The position numbers and the translations under genes were made by a program. The notes below the pieces were generated by a model. It was not told the DNA's origin. It did no database searches and saw only the letters and a program-made list of their open reading frames with translations. A DNA stretch of 64,000 nt from positions 2,455,815 through 2,519,814 of the forward strand of contig JAJEKV010000006.1 in the NCBI GenBank assembly GCA_021234155.1. The letters run 5' to 3'. Positions within the stretch are counted from its first letter, which is position 1, and the number at the start of each line of letters is the position of its first letter. Positions 51,935 to 63,360 of the stretch are shown piece by piece. This stretch comes from Isoetes taiwanensis (Eukaryota > Streptophyta > Lycopodiopsida > Isoetales > Isoetaceae).

Positions 51935-52490
51935 CAATATGTAGCACAATAACTGAGGGTCCCAGAGGGATCTGATATGGATGTAAAAAAAAACAATTCC
52001 TGAAACCATAGACCATATATCCCTAAAACAATTGAATGGGTTATAAAAGAAAAATAAAGATTCAAGATAGAAAATAATCATATTAGCTTACTGGGTATAT
52101 TGGTTAAAGTAGTCGTATTAGGACATTGAGTTATTTTGGTAGAAGTTCGAGCCCCTGTATTTCATATTCTAAAACCTTAGGCAAAGTCATATAGAGTTTT
52201 GATATTCCCTCAAAACCTTAGGCGAACTCGCATTTCATATTGAGGTTCGATATTCCCTCAAAACCTTAGGCGAACTCGTATTTCATATTTCAAAATCATA
52301 AGCGCCTCCAATCATAAATGACCATAGGCAAAATGAGAGGTACCTAGAGGCCCAAATATACATTCTGGGCCGTAGGATCGATGGATCTGACGATTGTGGT
52401 AGTTCAAAATGCACTCACCAAATATACATTCTGGGCCGTAGGATCGATGGATCCGACGATTGTGGTAGTTCAGAATGCACTCGTTTAGAA
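51935..52490 (+). repeat. Dispersed repeat with tRNA-like boxes, copy 2
   Basis: Partner of 3925-4380. A-box-like TAGCTTACTGGGTA at 52,084-52,097, B-box-like AGTTCGAGCCCC at 52,144-52,155. Two internal segments are locally duplicated: GAGGTTCGATATTCCCTCAA (about 52,192 and 52,240) and ATTCTGGGCCGTAGGATCGA (about 52,365 and 52,427). Confidence 0.6.
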
Positions 52491-52594
52491 TATAAAGCTG
52501 ATTACCAAAGAACCATATGAAAGACAGAAGAGTCTAATCAGCCATCTTAGATAAGAACATTTCGTGCTATTTCTGGATCTTACTCTATCCTTAA

Positions 52595-55190
52595 CACTAG
52601 AGTTGTCCCTTGATGGACCATAAATGGTTCATTTGTACAGTTCGCTTTAAAATTCATATAAAATCAATGGCATAAAATTCAGTTAAACCCTTTCTACACG
52701 TTAATATATGGCAGTCACGTTGCACAGGAAAAATAGTTAAAAATGTATATACCCCTAAAATTGAAAGTTATGTTTAGGTGAATCAAGGGGGGTCAAGTCC
52801 AGTTTGCTTCATGTTTACATAATGTAAAACTGTCCTTATAAAAAGATTTTTTTGATTTTTTTCATTATTATGGTATTTTTCTATACGAGATAAGGATGAT
52901 TGCACAAAAAACCTTGTTCCAATCTAAAGTCTAGAAAGGAAGATATAGTCAGTCAAACATGACAGGGTCAAAACAGTTTTCTGTCTTCTGTGGACCAATA
53001 ATGGTTCCCAGAAGGCTGTTTCAATTAAAATTCTATAACTTTTGCAAGAAAATGATTTTTTACTTCAAATTTGGTATATAAGTAGTTGACTACTTGCTTC
53101 ATGCATAAAAAATATTTGTTGGCCTGTAACTTGAAGCTTCAGCTTTGACTTATAGTAGCAATTTTAAGTGGCTTTTAATTGATGTTTATTTTGTTATATT
53201 TGAAGGAAATTTATTGAAATAGTATGTCAATGAAAATTTCATATATGAATGCTTGTATGGATACGAAACCAATGAAAAAACAAGTAAAGAAAAAGAGCAA
53301 AAGGCATGATCATGATAAATCAATAAAGGTTTCTGTACTTAAGACCATTACTGGTCCACAGGTTCATTTTAAATCAATAACTTCTTTACCTTATTGGATC
53401 TCAAGCTGAATTTTAGGATATTAGTATTTCATGAGATCCTCTATGAATAAAAAATATCTATTGCTAGGTTTGGGCTAAAACTTTTATTATTAATTCCAAG
53501 TTATCATCAAATGTTTTCCATATTTGATCTCTAGATTTGTGCCTTGAAAATGAACTTCAAACACCATATTTCAAAGCTTCCCAAAGTTAAGATAGCAATG
53601 TAAGATGAACCAAGGAAAAATATGAAAAGGTATGGCTAAAGAAGATCAAGATAGACTATGCCGATGCCAATTATTGGTCCACATGACCTCTCATTTAAAA
53701 GTCAAGAACATCATCATCTTAATCAATTCTTTAGAATATAGTTTATATCACATTATATATGATAACATTAGTTGATTAAGGAGGATTGTCTATCTAAAAG
53801 GTGATATCGAAGCACAAAAATTAAGTAGTTAAGGGCTACTTTGAATGTATAAGAAAGTCCACTTAGACCTTTCAAAGATTATCTTATAGACGATGAGAAA
53901 TCATAATATCATTGTAGGGGACAAAATGAATAGAGCCAATGCAAATAAATAAAGAAATTTTCTCAATCCAGTTGGTTTAATCCTGGACCTATAAATAGTC
54001 CATGCTTATTTATATTCAAATCTTGTATGTAATATATTATTCTAACATGAAATTTGAGATATATATTGCCAACAAAGGTTCAAATTTACAAAAATTATAG
54101 CCTAGCATAAAAGTTGATCTACATATACTATGGTCCTACTTAGACTACAACACTTTGGAGCAGCCACACATTGTCTAACTTTATAATAGTGGAAAGTAAG
54201 TAGGTTTCTTCATTTTTTTTCTAATAAGACCACACCAAAGACCTCAATATCCCTTTTTATCATATATTGAGCCATTTAAAAGGCTTATGGGAGAAATGTA
54301 GTGCAATAAGCTAATATTTTAGATGAACTAGAAAAACAAGTACGGAAAGTCTTTTGATCTATTTATTTATAGTCATGGCTAAACTTCGTGATATTGTCCT
54401 CTATTCATCAATAACCATCATTACCTACATTATTTTTGAGTTTTAGACCCATAAGGGTATAATCAATGCACTTTGGAACCTTTCTTTGTGTTCATCCTGT
54501 TATATTAGATCTTGTTTAGATCTAGATAATGCATGGTTATACCCTAGTTACACTATATTTGTGTTGATAAAGTAAATTTCTATGTAGAGTTAATTAGAAT
54601 GCATCATTTACTATCCTTATGAGACTTATAGATGGGGGTTATTGAAGCACTTTAACCCATATTTTTATTTTGAATTCTGTACAATAATTTCTTTAGTTAA
54701 TAACGATACTAATAAAACATATAAACATAAAACAAATTCCTTATACTATAGCTTGTTTAGTTAAGGACTCATTGTCACAAAAATTAAGTCAAAACTTGTA
54801 ACAATAAGAGAGAAATAATTCTTGAACCTCATGCAGCATTTTTAAGAAAAATAGGGTTTGGCGACTTCAATTGATATCAAATGATAGCGGCAAAACATGG
54901 AAACATGCAAATTGAATTAATTTCATATTTAGCAAGGTTTAGACACTTTTATGCTAGAGAATTGAAGAATGCAGTTCTAGAGTGCTGTAAAAACTGCCAA
55001 ATTCTCCAAAGTTTGAACAATCATACCAATATAAAGGTGAATCCAATGGTCATGAAATTCTCACAGGTTCTCAAATAGTGGTGGTATAATTTAAAATTAA
55101 AATTTCTCTTGCGAGATATATCGGTTTAAGTGGCAGGGGGTATGGTGGACCATTCATGGACCAGAAATGGTCCCCGGGACAACTCTAGTG
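52595..55190. mobile_element. 2.6-kb TIR DNA transposon flanked by TTAA
   Basis: Left end CACTAGAGTTGTCCC at 52,595; the same 15 bp, inverted, ends at 55,190. TTAA lies directly outside both ends (52,591-52,594; 55,191-55,194). Inside the ends and at several internal points are imperfect palindromes of the form GGACCATnnATGGTCC. No intact transposase: the longest internal ORFs are about 60 codons (53,224-53,409; 54,881-55,078), unrecognised. The TTAA target suggests piggyBac-like mobilisation, though the CACTA start recalls the CACTA group. Confidence 0.7.
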
Positions 55191-55194
55191 TTAA

Positions 55195-56266
55195 GACATT
55201 TTTCACAATATAGGTGACAAAAGATTATATATTCTTTCTTGGTCATCAAAAGAAGATTTCAATTGCATTAGGTAAATGACCAAAGGGAGCAACATGTCCG
55301 TTACGCTTGAAACCTTTTACCTTTGTTCAACCTATAGGTTAAATGTAAAAGAAGGGCAAATTTGTTGTCACCCCACAATGACAAGAGACGTTAGTGGGGC
55401 AGGTGGATACGGTAACTTGTTAGGCATGTGTTAGGCAGAGACTTGTTGACAATATCACCGGCGTTGTGAACCAATATGCAATTTCAGTTCAAGAGCCAGT
55501 TTTCAGTTCTATGCCCATTTGAGAGCTCCGTCTTCGGGTTTTGTTTTCAATATGAATTGAAAATCGTTTAAACAGCTACACATAGCAAAGTGTTGTGCCT
55601 TTCGAGTACAAGATATCTCAACAAACCAACAAAATTGATGACCACCATGCTACCAAAAATTGATGACGCATGCATATCCCGCAACAAATCTGTATCGTGG
55701 TGTAGGTCCAGGCCTTGAATTTGTAGTTTCAACAGAACCTGGAATGAACAGGTCGAATAGGTTTGGTTCTAGGTGCCAGAACAAACATAAATCAGAGTTA
55801 ACAAATATTGCACGATATCATTGCACATTCTGCTCTTAAGCAAAACTATTAGCTTGGCTGAAAGGTACCTGCAAACCATGAAAATTAGAATGCTGAGATA
55901 AAACATAATTCTGTTCCAAATTTAAACAATGCAAATAAGGCAAAATAGCCAACACATAGCTTAGCTTTAATACAACATTGGGCAAACTACATGATTTGGA
56001 ATCTCAAGTCCGGACCAAAAGACTTCACCACAAATGGTCAAAGGCTGGTCTTAAGTAGTACATGGACTTGTTGAAGTATTCTTCTCAACATTACTGTACA
56101 AGCTTGACTGACAAGAGTTCCTCCTGCCCAAAAGCTAGAAAAGCTATAACATGTGGGCATGTCAGCCTTTATGCTCAAAAGTTAAAGAGTCCTAACATGG
56201 AACAAAATGTCTACGAGAACACTGATATTCAAGGTCAGTAAGTGAGCTTGGAGATGATGCGCATAC
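55195..56266. other. No gene seen
   Basis: Noncoding between the TIR element and the golgin-like exons; its right end may be the 3' UTR of that gene. Confidence 0.5.
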
Positions 56267-56711
56267 TCAGTGAGCCATATCATGATATCTGTGCATTGCT
56301 TCATAATTCCTTTCAAACTCAAACATGTTTCTCATCCTCGTCCTGTCCTTCGCGGTCAAAATCTAACCAAGAAGAGAACGTACCAATTATTTGTATAAAC
56401 AAAAAATGCAATTTATGCTAGTATATAAAATTGTAAGCAATCCCACCTCCATTAACTTGTTAACAAGCTCGTTCTTCATCCTGTTCTTCTCTTCATATGT
56501 AGTTAGGGCTTCCTTGAGCTCTTTTTCCTGTATAGCAAAAAACAGAATGTACCTGAATTTACTATTCATAAAAGAATAGGAAAAGGCCAATGTGACATAC
56601 CTTCTTTTCACAAAGCTGCTTCAGAGGTAATAAATCCCTTTCAACAGAGTCAATCATTTGTCTAATCTCTGTCACTTCTCGTTTGGTTATGCCTTCCAGG
56701 CTATCATGCTC
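56267..56711 (-). CDS. RAB6-interacting golgin (GORAB/DUF662)-like gene, last three exons
   Basis: Minus-strand exons 56,711-56,601 (111 bp), 56,527-56,447 (81 bp) and 56,362-56,267 (96 bp with TGA), all phase 0, all with GT/AG borders. Text: EHDSLEGITKREVTEIRQMI, SVERDLLPLKQLCEKK, then EKELKEALTTYEEKNRMKNE LVNKLME, then ILTAKDRTRMRNMFEFERNY to MAH. The first two exons follow the C-terminal coiled coil of plant DUF662 golgins (R-K-EVxxIRxxIDxVxRxLxPLxxxCxKKEKExKEALxxxxEKN). The last exon differs from the usual ending. These proteins bind Rab6 at the Golgi. No upstream exon was found before the trihelix gene 650 bp away, so the gene is either 5'-truncated or has distant exons. Confidence 0.65.
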
Positions 56712-56826
56712 CTGTTTGAAAAAACATGCAGCTCCTCAGCTTTTTTAGCTAAAAAAAAAAGCTTTACAAATAAATCCTCTTTATCTATGAAAATAAAATT
56801 CTCTTTGCAGAAGGGAAATATTGTCC

Positions 56827-56980
56827 AACACTGCTCTGAATCAGCAAAATAGCTGAACTATTTGCAAGTTAAGTCAAAACTGCTCTGAATCAGCAAAATA
56901 ACAGCTGCACTATTTGCAGGTTAAGTCAACACTGCTCTGAATCAGCAAAAAAACAGCTGAACTATTTGCCGGTTAAGTCT
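56827..56980. repeat. Three-unit tandem repeat, about 51 bp
   Basis: CTGCTCTGAATCAGCAAAA recurs at 56,831, 56,880 and 56,932, each unit ending AACTATTTGCxxGTTAAGTC. Confidence 0.9.
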
Positions 56981-57366
56981 TATGGACTTATTGCAGTTTT
57001 CATTGAGGCTGGAGACTGCCATTCTCTACAACTAAGGAGGTCAGCAAAACATACTAATAAACTGATAGGCATAATATATAACAGAACAAAAGGTTTTTGG
57101 ACTTTGTCCAGAGATCAACAATTTGAAGTGAAGAAAGACATTATGCAATACAAAGGAAAAATATGGCCCATACTCAGCAAACACAGTAGAATTTTTCAAT
57201 CTATTTGGAGACCAATAGGGATTGCTGACCTACAGGAAAATCCTCACATTTTCATCTATCGACCTGCGAGAACTTTTCTTAACAGGAGAAACTAGGACAG
57301 CATGTTACTAGTAAACGATGCAAAAATTAGACCTTAAGTGAAATACAAATTTATCATGCTAGCTGG

Positions 57367-58521
57367 TTAAGTACTTGCATGTCGCTGGTGCATTTTGCTC
57401 GCAATAAGCTCCCTTAGCAACTGAAGGGTCTCACGCTGTTGCATCGCCATTATTTTCATCGACTCGTTGAAGTTCATTGGAAGTGTATCAAAGGAACTTG
57501 ACATGGTAATGCACTGCTTCTTTGGTGGAGGCTTTTCCAAATGGACAGATGGCATCTCACGCATCTCGCACATGTTAGAGTGAGGACTACTCTCAGCTGG
57601 AACATCTCGACGAGGAGGAGATGGAGAACAATCCAGATTAGTTGTGGATGCACTCTTGCTGGGAGGAAGGCTACAAGAATTGGGATCTTCAGTTGTATTC
57701 TCTGCACCATTATTATCATAATGATCTAGAGTTTGAACATTCCCAAGTCTAGCCAAAATTCCCCCTTCATTAGCTTTTTGAGCACTATATGAAGCATACT
57801 TAGGATCAGCAGCAAATATTGCTTCCATTCTAGAAAACCAGGGCCAGCCAGATCCACTGCCACTGAGCTGGAGCATTTCTTTTTCACTTTTATATTTCCT
57901 CTTCAGGTTGCTCATTTTGTAAGAACACTGTTTTGCACTCTTCCAATCCTTACAAGACTCAGTAAATCTGCACCTTTCGTTAACACCCAAAGCGAGTTCT
58001 TCCCATTCCTCCCCTCTAAAATTTCTGCCGTTGATGGCCAACCTTTTCTCAAGAAAAACGTCCAATAGCGAAGCAGTGGCTTGACTACTCCAAGTTCCGG
58101 CGTCTTTGCAAACCTCTCTGCTTTCAGCTTCGTTGTTATTCCGCTTTGGGCTATGGCTTCCTTCAGACTTGTCCTCATTTTTTCTCTCGCTGTGGCTGGT
58201 GGTCTCCGGCAAAGAGGCGTTTTTGGTTTGATTTGGGGTCTGTTGTGGAGGCGGCAGCTGGGGCGGCAGATGAACCGGAGACATGGGCTGTTTTTCTAGA
58301 CGAACTGGGGACATGGGCTGTTTTTCTTTGTGTTCCTCTACCTGTTTCTGCTGAAATGGGGAAGATGGCTGGTTGGGCTGCTCGTGTTGGGCCCGTTCCG
58401 GCGATTTTTGCCTCTGCTCCTTTTCTTGATCCATAGCAGCTGCTTGAATCAAGTTCTGGTGATGAGTATGTTGATGCTGGAGTTGATGGGGATGCTGTAA
58501 TGCTACTTCTGCGTCAGCCAT
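57367..58521 (-). CDS. Trihelix transcription factor
   Basis: Single-exon 384-codon ORF. Residues about 143-236 form a trihelix (Myb/SANT-like) DNA-binding domain: GTWSSQATASLLDVFLEKR, EEWEELALGVNERC, CSYKMSNLKRKYKSEK, SGWPWFSRMEAIF, with the spaced Trp residues expected. The N-terminus (1-130) is Gln/His/Pro-rich with a direct repeat EKQPMSPV at residues 66-86. A C-terminal helix (MKIMAMQQRETLQLLRELIA) may mediate dimerisation, as in ASIL/6b-interacting-like trihelix proteins. These factors bind GT-type elements in the nucleus. The start is the first ATG after an upstream small ORF that ends 52 bp before it. Confidence 0.88.
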   Translation of the reverse strand: MADAEVALQHPHQLQHQHTHHQNLIQAAAMDQEKEQRQKSPERAQHEQPNQPSSPFQQKQVEEHKEKQPMSPVRLEKQPMSPVHLPPQLPPPQQTPNQTKNASLPETTSHSERKNEDKSEGSHSPKRNNNEAESREVCKDAGTWSSQATASLLDVFLEKRLAINGRNFRGEEWEELALGVNERCRFTESCKDWKSAKQCSYKMSNLKRKYKSEKEMLQLSGSGSGWPWFSRMEAIFAADPKYASYSAQKANEGGILARLGNVQTLDHYDNNGAENTTEDPNSCSLPPSKSASTTNLDCSPSPPRRDVPAESSPHSNMCEMREMPSVHLEKPPPKKQCITMSSSFDTLPMNFNESMKIMAMQQRETLQLLRELIASKMHQRHAST

Positions 58522-58573
58522 TGCCTATCGTTTCAAAAAAATTGCTAGCCCAAATTTTTTCGCTTCCCCCCTT

Positions 58574-59173
58574 CTAATCCAGAGCTCTAGCTTCCTCCAT
58601 CAGTTCAACTCTTGATGATCCTGTATTTCCAGCATCCCAAAACGCTTTCTTCCTCTTTTGCCAGCGCAGAACCAATCGAAAAATGGCTTCATTCATAACC
58701 ACTGACACCAGAAATATTTCTCCAAAATCCAATGGCGTAAGAGTCGGTCCAACAACCTCTTTTAACCAAGCCTCGGAATCCCAACGCATACAATCATTCT
58801 TCTGAGCCTACAAAAACAGCCCAAGAAATTTTTAACCAAACATCTCAAATCACCAAAGAAAGCTTGCTTTTATACACAACAGAGCAAGTCCGGCAGCTCA
58901 AAACGGAGATGGGATAGGCCAGTCTTTCTACCGACAAAAGCCAAAATAGACATTCCCGACTGATCTAAACCTCTCCGAAACAAGGACTGCTCCACTCACT
59001 AAAAAAAATAGAAGAAAAACTAAGGCCTAATGATAGAGATAATACACACATGACAAGAAATAATCAGACCAGCACGATTCCCAAACATCAAGAGCATTCG
59101 CCAATGTAGGACGGAGCTGGAGCAGTCCTCCAGGATCAAAACGGACGGCGAGCTGCGAAAGGGTGTCAATTTT
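58574..59173 (-). CDS. Small uncharacterised host gene, two exons seen
   Basis: Exons 59,173-59,048 (42 codons) and 58,801-58,574 (76 codons with TAG), both phase 0 with AG acceptors and a GT donor. Text: KIDTLSQLAVRFDPGGLLQL RPTLANALDVWES, then MRWDSEAWLKEVVGPTLTPL, FGEIFLVSVVMNEAIFRLVL RWQKRKKAFW and ending EEARALD. The amino-acid pattern looks conserved and folded, but I cannot name the family. A likely first exon with ATG at 59,328 (MAAAMALAAEKKMKI) does not join in frame with the splice sites I see. It ends 52 bp before the trihelix start on the same strand. Confidence 0.45.
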
Positions 59174-59339
59174 CTGGCATATAAAACGAAAACAAGATCA
59201 TCGATATTTGCAATCTGCATCGAAAAAATAATAATACGCCATATCCGAGCTAAGGGAAGAAGTAAACCTAATAACTGTGGTCTGATCTTCATTTTTTTCT
59301 CCGCAGCCAGAGCCATAGCCGCCGCCATCGCCGGAACAG

Positions 59340-62300
59340 AGAGAGAGCTCTTGGTGTGGGTTTTTCGGGGTAAGTATAAAATACGGGTATGGGAGAGGGC
59401 AATACGAATACGTATGGGTAATTATGATTGCAATGAAAGCGTACGTTTCGAGGTACGAGAGCGTATGTTGGGGGATATACGGATACGTATGGGGAGGGAG
59501 TTATTGGGTAGAGATACGGGCAATTAATAAATGGTTACTTTTTCCTGAAAATAGGCAAAAATGCTGTTTGCACTTCCAAAAGCGCAGGGCCCAACACGAA
59601 CAGCAAAGTTCAAAGGGAGTAAATAAAAATAATAAGAAATAGATACAAGAGGGATTAATATGAGGGTAAAATGCGGGAATATTCGACAGCGCGATTCTTC
59701 GGGCATAGGAGCCGTACGTGTACGGTGGATGTACGGCTGGGACCGGAGATTTTGGTTGTACGGCGTAGATATGCGGGGGTAAGGGGCAGGGACGGCCCAT
59801 AGCTTTCGTGCCTGAAACCCTAGTATCTTTCCCACATGTTAGAGTGATTGATGTTAGCCTGGTGTGCCCCCCTAGATAGACCTTCGATAAATAGCCAGAT
59901 CACCGTATCTAGGACCCATCCTTGTATCTGCCTGTCCTATATTTCTGTGCACACATTATATACCCCTCTTCCTCTACCATACGTATCCGTATCTCATGCT
60001 ACCCATGTATTGTACCCTTGTATTTTGTATGCAACCAACCCTCCATATCCTTTCCCATCCTTCCTTGCACACATATATAAATACCCTATGTGCCTCTGCA
60101 TGTATGCCCTTATGTGCCCCCTTGCCCTGCCCTTCCTCCCCTTGATTTTTCTACCCCTTCTCCTACCCCCAACAACACTGCTCTCTCTCTCTCTGCTCTC
60201 TCTTTTCTTCCTTCACCCTCGTTCTCGCCTGTACTGTGGCATCAACTAACTGGCCCCCTCCATCCTCCGCACTTTCACCGCCTGGACTTCAAACATTCTA
60301 TCTATCAATCTATCTATCTATCTACCTGTCTCCAACATACAAAGCAATCTTGTCTCTATGGACCTTTAAGGGGACATCTTACCTACACTTCACATCTTAT
60401 TCTATTACCTAACCACTCTCGTCTGTGGCCTGCATTTGTGTCTCACCACTATCAATATATGTGCATTTCGTATCTTTCGTTTGCTTCAGTTTTCTATGCT
60501 CTCTTTGTACATATATACCCAGTCCCTATAGGATTGGCCCCCCTTTGCCCCCCGCCACCCACTTGGCTTCCACCTGAGAGCCATGTCTTAAATTTCTTAT
60601 TTCCGCTTGTCCGAGGAATGTGACTCGACCCAGGTTGGCCAAGTTGACCCATTTTTTTATCTGACAAATTCTTATCCATCTATATTACGCCAGACAACGA
60701 TTGTTGCATCTCGGGGGAGTGCGCATGTCTTGTTTCTTGTAGGGCCTAATGAATGTGGCCTCCCCGATGCAATTCTGCCCCTTACCCCACTGGAACCCCT
60801 TCCTTCAGAGAAAACTCTAGTGAGTTACCCTCACTCTGTGCTTGTAAGGTTTGGGTGCTTTTATTTGATCTTTCTCTTTTCAAACATTGAGAACCTCTCG
60901 CTTTCTAGTGATAGAATGTTTCAATCAAGAATACCTCAATGAATTTGTTTCCCCCATCCATATTCATAAGACCTGAGCATGCTTATACTTGACCGACCTT
61001 GTCATCCTTCCTTTTCTACGCGATGGGATATGTGTTTCTTTTTAACATATGCTTCCAACTAACCTCTTTCGAATATGATCTTATGGTCAGAGTTTACAGA
61101 CAATTAAAATAAATAAATTTTAAAGGGGGAAATTATTTTATTGCAATTAAGTTATTGCACAGAAGCTTTATATGTTTTATATGATGCATAGGTGCAAAAA
61201 CTACTTGAACTGTCATTAATATATGGATTTAGATTTTTATGGCTTCCTTAGTGCATTGTTTTAGGTCCCACCTTCTTTATGCAAGTGTACAACTTGTCAC
61301 ATATTGGGTAACAAATGTGTCTTACCTTTCTTTAACCAAAACAATATCAACATGAGATTAGAATCTAGAATTTACCTTGACTACATGTATTTTTTGTGTT
61401 GTCCAAAGGGGCAAACCCTTGTTTGCTTGGAACAGGAAATATTCCCTTGATTCCTAGATCATTTGCATGTCATTTAGGATACAGTTCTTTTTGAACTATT
61501 GGTTTTATTTTGTTTTTTTACCTGTTATCTATTTTTTGAATTTGATTTTTCCGACATGCCGAAAACTTTTTGGCTTTTATTTTTAGGTTAGTTCTCTAAG
61601 GCTTTAGCTACTGGAAAAATTTACAGGTATTCCAAAAATCGGGTTTGTGGCTTTTCATATGATTTCCAAATTTTAGTTTTGGGATTGCCTGATCCATTCC
61701 GAGCCTTTAGCGGATGCCTTTATCCCTCCTTGCAGCTGCCGACGCATGCATGTTGGCCAATTGGTTTGACATGCATTTAGATTTCTATTTCTTTGGGTTT
61801 GACGAATTTGGCAATTTGGTTTTCTTCATGAAATGAGTAGATCTGAATTGGTGTCAACATACTTCTGAGCATCATCAAATGCCATATCTCCTGAGGTGGT
61901 TGCTTGGATTTGACATTGGGGCTTCTCTCCTATGATAAACTATCAGAACTGAAGATTGTGTTTGGTATTCGTCCAATGAAGGAGGTTTTGGCTTTCTTGC
62001 TATGTCTAATTTATCTATTATTATTGAGGTATACCAGGTTCAAAGATGGCCTTTTTCTCTATTGTATAGATCTCTGTGGAGCAACTCTTTCCTACTTCTA
62101 AACCGGCTTAATGGTATTTCTTTTCTTCCCTATGTTTGATAAGACGAAATACTTGAAGGCTTTATGTTGCATATATGGATACTAAAGTAATCATATACAA
62201 TACGAGAATGAGAATTAAAACTGGGTTTTTGTTGTTGTCGGGAGGTGCAGCCACTAAAAAAGATGCTGAAGATGTTGTGTCAGAGTTCACATTCAAACAA

Positions 62301-63206
62301 ACGGTCTTACTCACTGTAAGGGACCTTTTTTTGATGGGCTTTAGATTATAGCAGGAACTTTGAATAGAGAAGGTATAGGACTTTGCAGATTGAAAAAAGA
62401 GTCTTTGAGAATACAAATAGGTATAGAGGTGCACATGCTCATTATTAGTATCTGTGCAGTTGCATCCTCATTATTTTGAGTCAGACAATAATATAGTTAG
62501 AGGAAGCTTTTTCGCGTATTTGTAAGTTCCAAATGCCTGCATATCCTAACTTATCTTCATATTAATGGATGGCTTTGATATTCATGTCTTAAACCATTAC
62601 TTCTGCATCAGGTTGGACCATAGTTGAGCAGGTCAATATCTTTAGTTTTTGTGCAACTTTAGAAATTTCTGGACAATCATTGTCAATATTTGTTGGTGCA
62701 TGTCAGTTGTAATTCTACATGAAGATACATATATGAAAAACATAGCATTGCTCAATGGTTATAGCAAGCAAAGGACAAAAAGACTTAAAAATTGATTTCG
62801 AGGTGCTTTTTAATTTGACTTCCAGCATAATAATTTACTTTGCCTTAGAAATAGTTACCATTCAAAAAGATCTGTACATTCACATCTAGAGGAGCTGCCA
62901 TGGTGAAACATTTAATGACATGCAAAGATGAAGGTAATGTACATCATTAGCTGCATAACTTTACTTTTGTCACTACATTGCTTTCTCATATTTTTTTCTC
63001 ATATTGTTTTGTGCATTGTTTGTTGTCCTCTGCTTGCTTTGCTATTGCTTTTAAGGGAGATTTTGTCGTAGCTTTAATTTGGAATAAAATGTCTATGTCA
63101 TTCTTGACATCCAGTGCATTAAAAACTCTTGCCACATTCTTATTTTCATAGCAGAAAAGCATAGAGCTTTTGAATCCTCTTGCATGAATATATCTCTCAG
63201 TATCGA
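59340..63206. other. No gene seen; simple repeats
   Basis: The left part is probably promoter of the minus-strand gene, with several TACGTATGGG-like words (59,385-59,500). A CT tract lies at 60,179-60,203 and a TCTA tract at 60,299-60,324. The Pro-rich plus-strand ORFs at 59.8-60.6 kb are low complexity. No family was recognised from 60.7 to 63.2 kb. Confidence 0.5.
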
Positions 63207-63360
63207 ACATCTTGCTGTCAGCAGACCATGTGCAGAATGTGTGAATCCCACACCCTGTTGTCAAAGGACCGTGTAGAATGTAGTTCCCCACATGGAGAAT
63301 GTAGCGAGCCCCACATCGTGTTGTCAGAGGACCATATGAGAATGTAGTGAGCCCTAGTTA
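63207..63360. repeat. Imperfect tandem repeat, about 50 bp
   Basis: Three to four units containing GTTGTCAGAGGACC and GAATGTAGTGAGCC variants, for example near 63,215, 63,258 and 63,318. Confidence 0.7.

Noticed and set aside
52595-55190. CACTA (En/Spm) superfamily assignment
   Set aside because: Although the ends begin CACTA, the 3-bp flanks are TAA and TTA, not a direct duplication, whereas TTAA is present on both sides.
56827-56980. CRISPR-like array
   Set aside because: Contiguous tandem repeat without spacers, in a plant genome.
59848-60623. Two overlapping Pro/Leu/Ser-rich plus-strand ORFs
   Set aside because: Low-complexity pyrimidine-rich DNA with CT and TCTA tracts; no domain and no codon-level conservation visible.
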